Shown: one piece after another, positions 25,333 to 34,374 of the stretch | Position numbering within the stretch: the first letter of the stretch is position 1 | Layout: every line of letters starts with the position of its first letter | Source: JBBROS01 sp965213855 | GTDB taxonomy: Bacteria > Pseudomonadota > Alphaproteobacteria > Acetobacterales > Acetobacteraceae | Direction of reading: 5' to 3' | Length of the DNA stretch: 64,000 nt | NCBI GenBank assembly: GCA_965213855.1 | Contig: CBDCAA010000007.1 | Location: forward strand, 1-64,000 | Translations under genes and position numbers: made by a program | The notes under the pieces: model-generated | The model's database searches: none | What the model saw: only the letters and a program-made list of their open reading frames with translations | What the model was told of the DNA's origin: nothing

Positions 25333-26952
25333 CTAACCGGCCTCGTTCGCCGCCAGCGGGTCCCGCGGCAGCACCCGGTGCGTCAGCACCGCCTGCGCCA
25401 TCGCCGCCCGCCGTGCATCGCCGAGCCGGCCCGCCTCCCACGCCATCGCTGCCGCGGACGTCACGTGATACAGCGCCGACGCCGCCTGCCGCACATGCGC
25501 CGCCCCGCCGTCGCGGGCCAGCGCGATCGCCCGGTCCAGATGCGGCAGGACGGCCGGGTCCAGCGCCGCCACATGCGCCCGCAGCGCGTCCAGCGAGCCC
25601 TCCCGCCGGTCTGCCCGCAGCACGTCGGCCGCGACGATGTTGCTCGTCCCCTCCCAGATCGATCCCAGATGCGCATCCCGCAACAGCCGCGCCTCCGGCC
25701 ACTCCTCGATGTAGCCGCAGCCGCCGCGCACCTCCATCGCATCCCCGGTGACCTGCCGCGCATCCCGGCAGGCCCGGAACTTGATCAGCGGTGTCAGCAC
25801 GCGGAGCAAGGCATAGGCGCCCGCCTCGCCGGCATCCGCCCGGTGCAGCGCCTCGGCGGCCTGGAACATCATCGTCCGCGCCTGCTCCGCCCGCAGCGTC
25901 ATCTTCGCCAGCTGCCGCCGCATCAGCGGCAGCTCGATCAGCCGTGTCCCGAACGCCTGGCGGTTGCGCGCCACATACGTCGCCTCCGTCACCGCGCGGC
26001 GCATCAGGCCGGCCGCGCGCACCCCGTTCGACAGCCGCGAGTTGTTGACCATGTCGGCCATCTGACGCATTCCCGCGCCCGCCTCGCCGACCAGCCAGGC
26101 CACCGCCCCCTCCAGCCGCACTTCGCCGCTCGCCATCGAACGCGTGCCCAGCTTGTCCTTCAGCCGCATGATCCGGTAGCTGTTGTCCCGCCCGTCCGGC
26201 AGCACCCGTGGCAGCAGGAACAGCGACACGCCCTTGATGCCCGGCGCCGCGCCCTCCGCCCGCGCCAGCACCATCGCCAGCGCCGCATCCGGGTTCGAGC
26301 AGAACCATTTCTCTCCATACAGCCGCCACCTGCCGTCCGCCCCGGGTTCTGCCCGCACCGTCGTGGCGCCGATGTCGGACCCGGCAGCCTGCTCGGTCAT
26401 GAACATCGCCCCCTGCGCGAGGCCGTCCATGTCCTGGCTCGTGAGCGCCGGCAGGTATCGCGCCACCAGGTCCGGCCCGCCGAACCGCCGCAAGGTCCGG
26501 GTCAGGCTGTCGGTCATGCTCACCGGGCACAGCAGCCCGAACTCCGCCTGCACGAACAGATACGTCAGCAGATACTTCGCCACCGGCGGCATCGGTTCCG
26601 GCCAGTCCAACACCCCGCCCCGGTGCGACAGCGCCGCCAAGCCGAACTCCGAAAACGCCAGCCGCTCCATCTCGCGATAGGCCGGGTGCTTGTCGATCCG
26701 CTGCACGTCCTCGCCGCGCCGCGTGCGGTGGTGCAGCACCGGCGGGTTACGGTCCGCCTCCCCCGCCAGTCCGTCCAAGAAGCCACCCGCGAGCCGCCCC
26801 AACCGGTCCAGATACGGCGACAGATGCGCGAGCAGGCCGGCCGGCACATACAACGCGGCCAGCCGCAGCAGGTCCGGGTCGGCCGCCAGCAGATCGAGCC
26901 CCCGGCTGTCCGGGACGGCGTCCGCGCCCGCCAGGGCTCCGTCCAGCATCAT
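25333..26952 (-). CDS. Acyl-CoA dehydrogenase, AidB-like
   Basis: A 539-residue FAD enzyme of the larger AidB-like branch. Segments are YLLTYLFVQAEFGLLCPVSM, MFMTEQAAGSDIGATTVRAE (flavin site), YGEKWFCSNPDAALAMVLAR, ARQVTGDAMEVRGGCGYIEE and IWEGTSNIVAADVLR with the usual Glu. AidB-type proteins act on branched or unusual acyl-CoA, or bind DNA; which applies here is unknown. The first of two ATGs at 26952 overlaps the stop of the binding-protein gene (ATGA). It converges with the monooxygenase gene 12 bases away. Confidence 0.88.
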   Translation of the reverse strand: MMLDGALAGADAVPDSRGLDLLAADPDLLRLAALYVPAGLLAHLSPYLDRLGRLAGGFLDGLAGEADRNPPVLHHRTRRGEDVQRIDKHPAYREMERLAFSEFGLAALSHRGGVLDWPEPMPPVAKYLLTYLFVQAEFGLLCPVSMTDSLTRTLRRFGGPDLVARYLPALTSQDMDGLAQGAMFMTEQAAGSDIGATTVRAEPGADGRWRLYGEKWFCSNPDAALAMVLARAEGAAPGIKGVSLFLLPRVLPDGRDNSYRIMRLKDKLGTRSMASGEVRLEGAVAWLVGEAGAGMRQMADMVNNSRLSNGVRAAGLMRRAVTEATYVARNRQAFGTRLIELPLMRRQLAKMTLRAEQARTMMFQAAEALHRADAGEAGAYALLRVLTPLIKFRACRDARQVTGDAMEVRGGCGYIEEWPEARLLRDAHLGSIWEGTSNIVAADVLRADRREGSLDALRAHVAALDPAVLPHLDRAIALARDGGAAHVRQAASALYHVTSAAAMAWEAGRLGDARRAAMAQAVLTHRVLPRDPLAANEAG

Positions 26953-28190
26953 GCCCGCACCAGCGGACAGTGCCCCTCTGCCAGCGGGCGGAACGCATCG
27001 GCCCCGGGCGTCGTGCCGATCCGCACCAGCGCGTCCCAGGCCGACCGGCTCTCCGCCGGGGTCTTCACCCGGAACAGGTGCACCGGGCACAGGAACCGCC
27101 CGTCTTCGCGGATCACGTTGGCCCCGAAGCAATCGTCGTCGGTCGGCGTTGCCTTCATCGTCGCAATCGCCGCGCGGCCGCTGCGCGCCGCGTCGGTCCC
27201 CAGTGCTGCGACCGCCTTCAGATAGTGCAGCACGCCCGCGTAGCAGGAGGCATGCAGGCTGCTCGGGTAGTTGTTCGGCGTCTTCGGCAGGAAACGCTGC
27301 GTGAACGCCCGCGTGCGGTCGTTCAGGTCCCAATAGAACGTGTCCGACATCTGCAGCCCTTGCGCTGTCGCCAACCCGATCGCCTTGATCTCGGTGACGA
27401 AGCTCAGAAGCGCCGCCATTGCCATGCCGCCTTGGGGCAGTCCGAACTCATGCGCCTGCTTGACGCAGTTCTCCATGTCGCCGCCGGTGTTGCACAGCCC
27501 GAGCACGTTGGCACCGCTCGCCTGCGCCTGCACCAGGAACGACGAGAAATCCGTCGTCCCCGGGAACGGATACGCCGCATGCCCCACGACCCGGCCGCCA
27601 CGCGCCTGCACCAGCGCCCCGATATCGCGCTCCAGGTTGTGGCCGAACACGTAGTCCGCGACGATCAGGAACCAGCGGTCCCCGCCCGCCGCCAGCAGCG
27701 CCGCGCCGGTCGAATGGCTGTCGCAATACGTGTCCGGCGACATGTGCACAGCGTTCGCGCTGCACGCCGGGCCGGTCAGGTCTGCCGAGGCGGCGCCCGT
27801 GATCAGCAGCGCGCGGTCCTTTTCCTTGGCGATCGTGCCCACCGCCAGCGCGATCGAGGAGTTGTTCAGGTCCGCGACCGCGTCCACCCCCTCCTGGTCG
27901 AACCATTGCCGGGCCACGGCGCTGGCGACGTCCGGCTTCTGCTGGTGGTCGGCCGCAACCACCCGCACCTGGAAGCCATGCGCCTCGGGCCCGAAATCCT
28001 CCACCGCCTGCCGCGCCGCCAGCACCGTCGTCGGCCCTGAATTGTCGCGGTATTGTCCAGACAGGTCCGTCAGCACGCCGATGGTGATCGTCGGCAGCGC
28101 GGACGCCGCGCGCGACCGCTGCGGCCAGATCAGGGATGGAGTACTTGCTAAGACGCCGGCCGCCAACACGCCGCGTCGCGACATATTCAT
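26949..28190 (-). CDS. Orphan LIV-type substrate-binding protein
   Basis: A 413-residue periplasmic binding protein. The ATG at 28190 is preceded by GGAGGGAAAG. A Tat-like signal peptide (MSRRGVLAAGVLASTPSLIW, cleavage near SRAASA) precedes a type I binding domain (ITIGVLTDLSGQYRDNSGPT, then VADLNNSSIALAVGTIAKEK). This is the aliphatic-amide/urea/LivJ-like subgroup. No permease or ATPase accompanies it. It is instead translationally coupled to the AidB-like dehydrogenase. Confidence 0.88.
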   Translation of the reverse strand: MNMSRRGVLAAGVLASTPSLIWPQRSRAASALPTITIGVLTDLSGQYRDNSGPTTVLAARQAVEDFGPEAHGFQVRVVAADHQQKPDVASAVARQWFDQEGVDAVADLNNSSIALAVGTIAKEKDRALLITGAASADLTGPACSANAVHMSPDTYCDSHSTGAALLAAGGDRWFLIVADYVFGHNLERDIGALVQARGGRVVGHAAYPFPGTTDFSSFLVQAQASGANVLGLCNTGGDMENCVKQAHEFGLPQGGMAMAALLSFVTEIKAIGLATAQGLQMSDTFYWDLNDRTRAFTQRFLPKTPNNYPSSLHASCYAGVLHYLKAVAALGTDAARSGRAAIATMKATPTDDDCFGANVIREDGRFLCPVHLFRVKTPAESRSAWDALVRIGTTPGADAFRPLAEGHCPLVRA

Positions 28191-28386
28191 CTTTCCCTCC
28201 TCCACGGCCGCATGCTGCCGCCACATCGTTTCGCCAGCACTAGCCTGCGCCGGGCACATACCGCAACCAAGTTGCCTGGCAGCCGAGCCGACCATTCCCG
28301 ACGCAGGTTACAAAACGCAAACGACTTCTGACTGCTAGAGCTGAACAAAGAATGATAGTGGAAATCGCAGATACCCGGAAGTTGAA

Positions 28387-28983
28387 ATGCTTACTAATGC
28401 TCACCTGCTCTCACTACGGTCGGCCTGGCTGACAGTTCTGCTTCTCGTGCTATCGGGGTGTGCCCACGAGTTTGTTCCGGGACCTGGTATGAACCCGCTG
28501 GATTTCAGCCAGATCTTGGCTAATTGCCGCATTAGCGCTCGCAATGGAGGCGCCAGCTATGAGTTCCGCGGCAATTATAAGTTCGTGGCGGCTGCCGCGA
28601 TCGGCGCCGAGATCGGCAACGCGATCCGGAGCAACCGCGACTACAACGATTGCATGCTGGCCAGCGGTGCGCAGATCAAGCCGGATGTGACAACGCCGGT
28701 GACTGCCCCAGTGACAATCGCTCAGCAGAGTCTGCCGCCGCCCGAGCCACACTCGTTGGCAGTAACCTCGCCAATTCTGCCTATAATGATCCCGACGAAG
28801 TATCCGCCCATCACGGTCCAAAGCGCGCTTGCTCAGCGGTCGATCGACACCGCAGATGTCTGGCTTCGTGCGCAAGCTGTACTCGACCTCAACGACACAC
28901 GCTCGCGCAGCCTTTATCGAGCGCTGTGCCGGGCGGGCGACCAATCGTCTTGCGTGATGGCGGGGGCGCTTCGCTCCCGGTGA
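28387..28983 (+). CDS. Unknown lipoprotein
   Basis: A 198-residue protein with a lipoprotein signal peptide: hydrophobic AWLTVLLLVL and lipobox LSGC with Cys at about residue 25. The mature part has a glycine/alanine stretch (AAAIGAEIGNAIRSNRDYND) like small outer-membrane lipoproteins with an NDCM motif, then a Pro/Thr-rich linker. The C-terminal helix with Cys pair (YRALCRAGDQSSCVMAGALR) resembles a Sel1-type repeat remnant. The region is less GC-rich than its surroundings, suggesting a different origin. Function unknown. Confidence 0.65.
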   Translation: MLTNAHLLSLRSAWLTVLLLVLSGCAHEFVPGPGMNPLDFSQILANCRISARNGGASYEFRGNYKFVAAAAIGAEIGNAIRSNRDYNDCMLASGAQIKPDVTTPVTAPVTIAQQSLPPPEPHSLAVTSPILPIMIPTKYPPITVQSALAQRSIDTADVWLRAQAVLDLNDTRSRSLYRALCRAGDQSSCVMAGALRSR

Positions 28984-29013
28984 TAGCCGCACTGTAAGCG
29001 CACCTGAATTCGC

Positions 29014-29556
29014 CTACCCCCGGCTGGAGTTCTGCACGAAGGTCACCCCCACGAAGCACCGCTCTCCCGTGCCCTTCGTGAACCGCACGTAGAACTCGCC
29101 TTCCTGCCCCGGTCCCGAATGGACCGTCACCGCCCGTGCGCTGTCGTTGATCGCGTAGCCGGCGAACCGCCGCGTCACGGCCGCCTCGTCCACGCATAGC
29201 AGCCCCGGCAGGTCCATGATCTCCAGCGACGCCACCCGCGTCGGCCGCCCCGGCGCCTGCTCGATCGCGATCGTCTCCCACACCACGCCGTGCCTCGCCG
29301 CCTCCGACCCGGGCGCCGGCCGGAAGAACCGCGCCTGCCCGAACAGCGCCGACTGCCCGCGCGCGAACACCAGGGGTTCCCCGACGAAGCGCTCGACCGC
29401 CGCCTGGTCGGTGATGTCCCCCGCCTGCAGCAGCTGCCCCACCGCGGCGAGGAACTGGTCCTCGCTCCGCGTCATCAGCGACACCGGGACCGTGTTCAGC
29501 CGGGCCGCACATCCTGCCAGGACCAGGGCCAGCACCACCCAGACCAGAGTTCTCAA
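29014..29556 (-). CDS. Unknown lipoprotein
   Basis: A 180-residue protein starting at a TTG (29556) that overlaps the stop of the GMC gene (TTGA). The N-terminus is a lipoprotein signal (LVWVVLALVLAGCAARLNTV; lipobox LAGC). The mature domain contains DQFLAAVGQLLQAGDITDQA, EFYVRFTKGTGERCFVGVTF and two further Cys, and matches no family I know. Upstream extensions of the frame overlap the GMC gene and lack a signal peptide, so the TTG is preferred. Confidence 0.7.
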   Translation of the reverse strand: MRTLVWVVLALVLAGCAARLNTVPVSLMTRSEDQFLAAVGQLLQAGDITDQAAVERFVGEPLVFARGQSALFGQARFFRPAPGSEAARHGVVWETIAIEQAPGRPTRVASLEIMDLPGLLCVDEAAVTRRFAGYAINDSARAVTVHSGPGQEGEFYVRFTKGTGERCFVGVTFVQNSSRG

Positions 29557-31184
29557 GCCGCCTTGCCCCGGATGAAGTCCGACGCCCGTTCCGCGATCAT
29601 CAGCGTCGTCGCATACGTGTTGGCCGAAGGCATCATCGGCATGATGCTCGCATCCACCACCCGCAGCCCCTGTATCCCGTGCACCAGCAGCCGGTCGCTC
29701 ACCACGGCCGATGGATCGCTCGCCGGCCCCATCTTCGCCGTGCCGATCAGGTGGTAGCACGTCGTCCCGTTCTCGCGCGCGAACTGCAGCATCTCGTCAT
29801 CCGTCTCGACCCCCGGGCCCGGCAGCGTCTCCGTTTCCAGATAGGGCGCCAGCGCCGGCGCATGCAGCAATCTGCGGATCAGCCGGATGCCGCCCAGCGT
29901 CACCTGCTGGTCCATCGCGTCCGACAAGTAGTTCGGTTGGATCACAGGATCCTCCCACGGGTCCGTGCTCACCGCCCGCACATGCCCGTGGCTCTCCGGC
30001 CGGTGCGGCCAGGCCCCGGCCGTCACCCCCGGGTAGTGGTCCAGCACGTAGGTCTTGCCCTGGGCGTAGCTGCCCGGCGTGAACACGCATTGCAGGTCCG
30101 GCAGGTCGGCGCCCGCCCAGCTGCGCCAGAACACGTGCACCTGGCTCGGCGCGTTATCCAGGATGTTGGGCCGCCCCATCGCCCAGCGCGCGATCTGCCC
30201 CAGCAGCCTCGGCCCGCGCGACAGCTCGTTCAGGGTCGCGACGCCCGGCTTGGCCCGCATCACCAGCCGCACCGCATAGTGGTCGCGGAAGTTGCGCCCC
30301 ACGCCGGCTGCCGCATGCACCACCGGCACGCCGAGCGCGCCCAGCTCCTCCGGCCGCCCGACGCCCGAGATCTGCAGCAGCCGCGCCGTATTCACCGTGC
30401 CGGCGGACAGGATCACCTCCCGCCGCGCCCGCACCACCGTCTCCGGCCCGCCGCGCCGCCTTGCATACCGCACGCCGACGGCCCGCTTGCCCTCGAACAC
30501 GATCCCCGTCGCCCGCGCCTCCGTCCGTACCTCCAGCGTCGGCCGCGCCTCCGCCGGGCGCAGGAATGCACGCGCCGCGCTCACCCGCCATCCGCGCTCG
30601 ATGGCCCGCTGGAAGTAGCCGACGCCGGCCTGGTCGCCGCTGTTGTAGTCGGGGTTGCGCGGGATCCCGGCGGCGATGCAGCCGGCGATGAAGGCCTCCG
30701 ACATCGGGTGGATCCACCGCATGTCCGTCACCGGGATGCCCGCCCCGCGCCCGCGCTTGGCCTCGTCGACCGTCGCGCCCTTGGCACCGATCCGCCGCTC
30801 CGTCCGCCGGTAGTACGGCAGCATGTCGTCGTAGCCCCAGCCCCGGTTGCCCCGCTGCGCCCAGTTGTCCAGGTCCGCCGGCTGCCCGCGATTCCAGACC
30901 ATGCCGTTGATGCTGCTGCCACCGCCCAAGGTGCGGCCCTGCGTGGTCGCGATCGGGCGCCCCGCCGTGCCCTCGCTCGGCTCGGTCTTGAACTGCCACG
31001 TGACGGCCGGGTCGAACAGCGTCTTGATGAACCCGGCCGGGATGTGGATATAGGGATTGCGGTCCCGCGGCCCGGCCTCGAGCACGCACACCGTCACACG
31101 CTCGTCCTGCGTCAGCCGGTTCGCCAGCAAGGACCCGGCCGCGCCACCGCCGACGATGACGTAGTCGAACGCGTCCTCGCTCAA
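29553..31184 (-). CDS. GMC-family FAD oxidoreductase (choline dehydrogenase-like)
   Basis: A 543-residue glucose-methanol-choline oxidoreductase that would oxidise an alcohol to an aldehyde with FAD. Dinucleotide site DYVIVGGGAAGSLLANRL; GMC signatures TQGRTLGGGSSINGMVWNRG (about 82) and ILSAGTVNTARLLQISGVG (about 258). The catalytic His is in TCYHLIGTAKMG (about 476) and the partner Asn in PSANTYATTLMIAERA. It overlaps both the IPMDH-like gene upstream and the lipoprotein downstream by 4 bases. The substrate is not evident. Confidence 0.92.
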   Translation of the reverse strand: MSEDAFDYVIVGGGAAGSLLANRLTQDERVTVCVLEAGPRDRNPYIHIPAGFIKTLFDPAVTWQFKTEPSEGTAGRPIATTQGRTLGGGSSINGMVWNRGQPADLDNWAQRGNRGWGYDDMLPYYRRTERRIGAKGATVDEAKRGRGAGIPVTDMRWIHPMSEAFIAGCIAAGIPRNPDYNSGDQAGVGYFQRAIERGWRVSAARAFLRPAEARPTLEVRTEARATGIVFEGKRAVGVRYARRRGGPETVVRARREVILSAGTVNTARLLQISGVGRPEELGALGVPVVHAAAGVGRNFRDHYAVRLVMRAKPGVATLNELSRGPRLLGQIARWAMGRPNILDNAPSQVHVFWRSWAGADLPDLQCVFTPGSYAQGKTYVLDHYPGVTAGAWPHRPESHGHVRAVSTDPWEDPVIQPNYLSDAMDQQVTLGGIRLIRRLLHAPALAPYLETETLPGPGVETDDEMLQFARENGTTCYHLIGTAKMGPASDPSAVVSDRLLVHGIQGLRVVDASIMPMMPSANTYATTLMIAERASDFIRGKAA

Positions 31185-32215
31185 ATCGCCTCCACCACCG
31201 CCGCCGCCACCGCATCCGTGCCGTCCGTGCCGCCAAGGTCCCGCGTCCGCGGCCCGTCCTGCAGCACATGCGCCACCGCCGCCCGCACCGAATCGCCGGC
31301 CGCCCGCTCGCCCAGCCAGTCCAGCAGCATCGCCGCCGACAGGATCGCCGCGACCGGGTTCGCGACCCCCCGCCCGGCGATGTCCGGCGCCGTCCCGTGG
31401 CTCGGCTGGAACACCGCGTGCGACGGCCCGATATCGGCCGAGGGGGCGATGCCGAGCCCGCCGCCGATCCCGGCCGCGATCTCGCTCACGATGTCGCCGA
31501 ACTGGTTCTCCGTCACCACCACGTCGAACCGCCCGGGGTCCGTCACCATCAGCATGGCCGCGTTGTCGATATAGAGCCGTTCGGCCTCGATGTCCGGGTA
31601 GCGGTCCGCGACCTCGTCGAACACGCGCCGCATCAGCGCCATGCCGCGCAGCACGTTGGCCTTGTCGAACAGCGTCACCTTGTTGCGCCGCAGGTGGGCT
31701 TCGGCGAATGCCAGTTCGAACAGCCGCTCGCAGCCGGTGCGCGTGATCACCATCCGGTCCTGCACCGCATCGGGGTCGTTGCCCGCCGGGTCATGCCGTC
31801 CGGCGAACAGCCCCTCCGTCTGCTCGCGGATCACCAGCATGTCCACGGCCCCCTGCTTCAGCGGCCCCGGCACGCCCTGCCACAGCCGGATCGGACGCAG
31901 CCCTGCGAACAGGCTGAACCGCTCTCGCAAATCGATCTGCGGCGCGATCTCCACCCCGTTGCGGTCCACGATCCCGGGCCATCCGGCCGCCCCGAACAGG
32001 ACCGCGTCCGCCGCGTCCACGGCCGCCAGCGCGTCCGCCGAGATCGACTCGCCCGTCGCCTGGTAGTGCAAGGCCCCGCACGGGTAATGCGCCGTTTCGA
32101 TCGCCAAGCGATGGCGGGCCGCCGCGGCCGCCATCACCCGCTCGGCCGCCGCCGTGACTTCGAGCCCGATGCCGTCGCCGGGCAGGACCGCGACCTGGTA
32201 GGGTGTTGCACGCAT
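31181..32215 (-). CDS. Isopropylmalate/tartrate dehydrogenase-like protein
   Basis: A 344-residue NAD-dependent beta-decarboxylating dehydrogenase. Family motifs are VAVLPGDGIGLEVTAAAERV, DMLVIREQTEGLFAGRH, TLFDKANVLRGMALMRRVFD, VTENQFGDIVSEIAAGIGGG (metal site, with Glu where Asp is more common in GDI-SD) and SHGTAPDIAGRGVANPVA. Pairing with a GMC dehydrogenase points to a hydroxy-acid catabolic role such as tartrate or substituted malate rather than leucine biosynthesis. Exact substrate unknown. Confidence 0.88.
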   Translation of the reverse strand: MRATPYQVAVLPGDGIGLEVTAAAERVMAAAAARHRLAIETAHYPCGALHYQATGESISADALAAVDAADAVLFGAAGWPGIVDRNGVEIAPQIDLRERFSLFAGLRPIRLWQGVPGPLKQGAVDMLVIREQTEGLFAGRHDPAGNDPDAVQDRMVITRTGCERLFELAFAEAHLRRNKVTLFDKANVLRGMALMRRVFDEVADRYPDIEAERLYIDNAAMLMVTDPGRFDVVVTENQFGDIVSEIAAGIGGGLGIAPSADIGPSHAVFQPSHGTAPDIAGRGVANPVAAILSAAMLLDWLGERAAGDSVRAAVAHVLQDGPRTRDLGGTDGTDAVAAAVVEAI

Positions 32216-32306
32216 GCGGCCGCTTCCTCGCTGTCCCGAACGCTAGTCCGCCCCCGGATGACGTGCAACGCTGTCCGGGATCGCGAACACGACACGGGAG
32301 CCCCGA

Positions 32307-33191
32307 ATGCCCAAGGCCCGGACGAACGACGGCGTCGCCCTCCACTTCGAGGAGACCGGCGCCGGCACCCCCGTCATCTTCGTCCACGAGTTCGCCGGCG
32401 ATTGGCGGAGCTGGGAACCGCAGATGCGCCACTTCGGCCAGCGCTACCGGGCGATCACCTACAGCGCCCGCGGCTATCCGCCGTCCGACATCCCCGAACA
32501 CGCCAGCGCCTACAGCCAGGACCGAGCCGCCGACGATATCCTGTCCGTGCTCGACCACCTGGGCATCGAGCGCGCCCACGTGGTCGGCCTCTCGATGGGC
32601 GGGTTCGCGACCCTGCATTTCGGCTTCCGCCATCCCGCCCGCGCTCTCTCGCTCACGGTCGCCGGATGCGGCTACGGTGCCGAACCCGGCCAGGCCGGGC
32701 GCTTCAAGGCCGAGGCCGCCGCCATTGCCGACACGCTGCTGCAGGACGGCATGCAAGCCTTTGCGGCCCGCTACGCCTACGGCCCCACGCGCGTCCAGTT
32801 CGAGAACAAGAACCCGCGGGGCTTCGCCGAATTCGCCGCCCAGCTCGCCGAGCACAGCACGCTTGGCTCCGCCAACACCCAGCGCGGCTGCCAGGGCGAA
32901 CGCCCCTCGCTGTATGATCTCACCGCCCAGATGCAGGCGCTCACCGTGCCCACCCTCATCCTTACCGGCGACGAAGACTGGCCCTGCCTGCAGCCCGCGC
33001 TGCTGATGAAGCAGCACATCCCCACCGCCGCCCTCAGCGTCATGCCCAATTGCGGCCACACCATCAACATCGAGGACCCCGACCAATTCAACCACCTGGT
33101 CGGCACCTTCCTGGCCCAGGTCGACGCCGGCCGCTGGCCCACCCGCGACGCCCGCACCCTCACCAAATCGATCACCGGCATCAAACAATGA
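32307..33191 (+). CDS. Alpha/beta hydrolase
   Basis: A 294-residue hydrolase with the oxyanion segment VIFVHEFAGDWRSWEPQM, nucleophile Ser in VVGLSMGGFATLHFG (about 98), Asp in LILTGDEDWPCL (about 224) and His in NCGHTINIEDPDQFN (about 250). A GGGAG precedes the ATG. The family includes enol-lactone hydrolases (CatD/PcaD), which the cat cluster lacks, but this gene is 8 kb away and has no specific signature, so that link is speculative. It is divergent from the IPMDH-like gene. Confidence 0.85.
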   Translation: MPKARTNDGVALHFEETGAGTPVIFVHEFAGDWRSWEPQMRHFGQRYRAITYSARGYPPSDIPEHASAYSQDRAADDILSVLDHLGIERAHVVGLSMGGFATLHFGFRHPARALSLTVAGCGYGAEPGQAGRFKAEAAAIADTLLQDGMQAFAARYAYGPTRVQFENKNPRGFAEFAAQLAEHSTLGSANTQRGCQGERPSLYDLTAQMQALTVPTLILTGDEDWPCLQPALLMKQHIPTAALSVMPNCGHTINIEDPDQFNHLVGTFLAQVDAGRWPTRDARTLTKSITGIKQ

Positions 33192-33198
33192 TCCCTGC

Positions 33199-33222
33199 CC
33201 CTCTCCCGCCCGCAGGAGAGGG
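33199..33222. repeat. REP-like palindrome, copy 2
   Basis: CCCTCTCC-CGCCCGCA-GGAGAGGG, a perfect 8-bp stem, begins 8 bases after the hydrolase stop. It may also act as its transcript end. It is related to the copies at 8280, 37989 and 42414. Confidence 0.6.
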
Positions 33223-33296
33223 CCATCGCTAATGGGGTCTCTCTCGATGCCAGGCACCCCCCTCGAAACCCGGCCAGACCAACCAACCTTCCACCC

Positions 33297-34334
33297 ATGC
33301 GCCCCTGGGTCCCCAAACGCGTCCTCGTCACCCCCGCCGCCCTCGCCTGGGAGCAGGGCGCGCAGATCGTCGACCGCGCCGCCGCCCTCGGGTCCGAGAT
33401 CATCCGCCTCGACCGCGACCGCCTGACCGGTCTGCCCGACGCCTACCGGGATGCCAAGACCACCCTGGCCGTCGTCACCGCCAGCGCGAGCCGGCGCCGC
33501 CTGCAGCCGATCCCGCCCAGCGCCGACTGGCGCTTCGACCTCGCCGAGGGCTGCCCGGCCCATTGCACCTACTGCTACCTCGCCGGGTCGTTGGCCGGGC
33601 CGCCGATCATCCGCGCCTATGCGAACCTGCCGGAGATCCTGGCGGAGCTTCCCGCCGCCGTCGGCCAGGGCGGCGTCACCTCCACTAACGCCGCCCGTGC
33701 CCATGAGGGCACGACGTTCGAGTGCTCCTGCTACACAGACCCGCTCGCGCTCGAGCACCTGACCGGCCACCTCGCCGCCTGCGTCACCCATTTCGGACGC
33801 TGGAACCAGCCCGTCCAACTCCGCTTCACCACCAAGTTCGACGCCGTCGAGCCGCTGCTCGCGCTGCACCACCAGGGCCGCACCCGCATCCGCTTCTCCA
33901 TCAACGCCGCCGCCGCCGAGCGGCACGAGGGCGGCGCGCCCCGCGTCAAGGCCCGCCTCGGCGCCCTCCGCGCCGTCGCCACGGCCGGCTATCCGGTCGG
34001 CCTCACGGTGGCGCCGATCCTCCGTGTCCCCGATTGGCAGACGGCCTACGACACCCTCTTCGCCCAGGTCGCCGAAGCGCTCGACGGCCTGGAACCGGAC
34101 CTCACCGCCGAACTCATCACCCACCGCTTCACCCCGAAATCGAAGGGCGTCCTCGAAACCTGGTATCCCGGCAGCCCGCTCGAGATGGACGAGGCGCAGC
34201 GGTCCAAGAAGCTGACGAAGTTCGGCTCCGTGAAGTATGTCTTCCCGCGCGACGAGATGGCCTCCATGCGCGCCGCGATCGAAAGCAGCCTGGGCCGGCA
34301 CCTTCCCGTCGCCAAACAGCTCTACTGGACATGA
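33297..34334 (+). CDS. Spore-photoproduct-lyase-like radical SAM protein
   Basis: A 345-residue radical SAM protein of the SplB family. It has RPWVPKRVLVTPAALAWEQG at the N-terminus, the [4Fe-4S] motif LAEGCPAHCTYCYLAGSLAG (Cys-N3-Cys-N2-Cys, about 84-91), ECSCYTDPLALEHL, LRFTTKFDAVEPLL and ITHRFTPKSKGVLETWYPGS. True Spl repairs the spore photoproduct in Firmicutes endospores. Proteobacterial homologues of this length are known but their substrate is uncertain. No sporulation genes are nearby, so repair of a thymine lesion in vegetative cells is only a hypothesis. Confidence 0.85.
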   Translation: MRPWVPKRVLVTPAALAWEQGAQIVDRAAALGSEIIRLDRDRLTGLPDAYRDAKTTLAVVTASASRRRLQPIPPSADWRFDLAEGCPAHCTYCYLAGSLAGPPIIRAYANLPEILAELPAAVGQGGVTSTNAARAHEGTTFECSCYTDPLALEHLTGHLAACVTHFGRWNQPVQLRFTTKFDAVEPLLALHHQGRTRIRFSINAAAAERHEGGAPRVKARLGALRAVATAGYPVGLTVAPILRVPDWQTAYDTLFAQVAEALDGLEPDLTAELITHRFTPKSKGVLETWYPGSPLEMDEAQRSKKLTKFGSVKYVFPRDEMASMRAAIESSLGRHLPVAKQLYWT

Positions 34335-34374
34335 CGGCGCGGGTCGAAGCCCGCCCTACGCCGACGGCGGAGGG

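Noticed and set aside
32307..33191. Assignment of the alpha/beta hydrolase as the missing enol-lactone hydrolase (CatD/PcaD)
   Set aside because: It is a generic hydrolase by motif and lies 8 kb from the cat genes with unrelated operons between; kept as an unspecified hydrolase.
31791..34301. 836-codon minus-strand frame
   Set aside because: It is antisense to the hydrolase and radical SAM genes, glycine/arginine/alanine-rich, and only its left end coincides with the IPMDH-like region in another frame.
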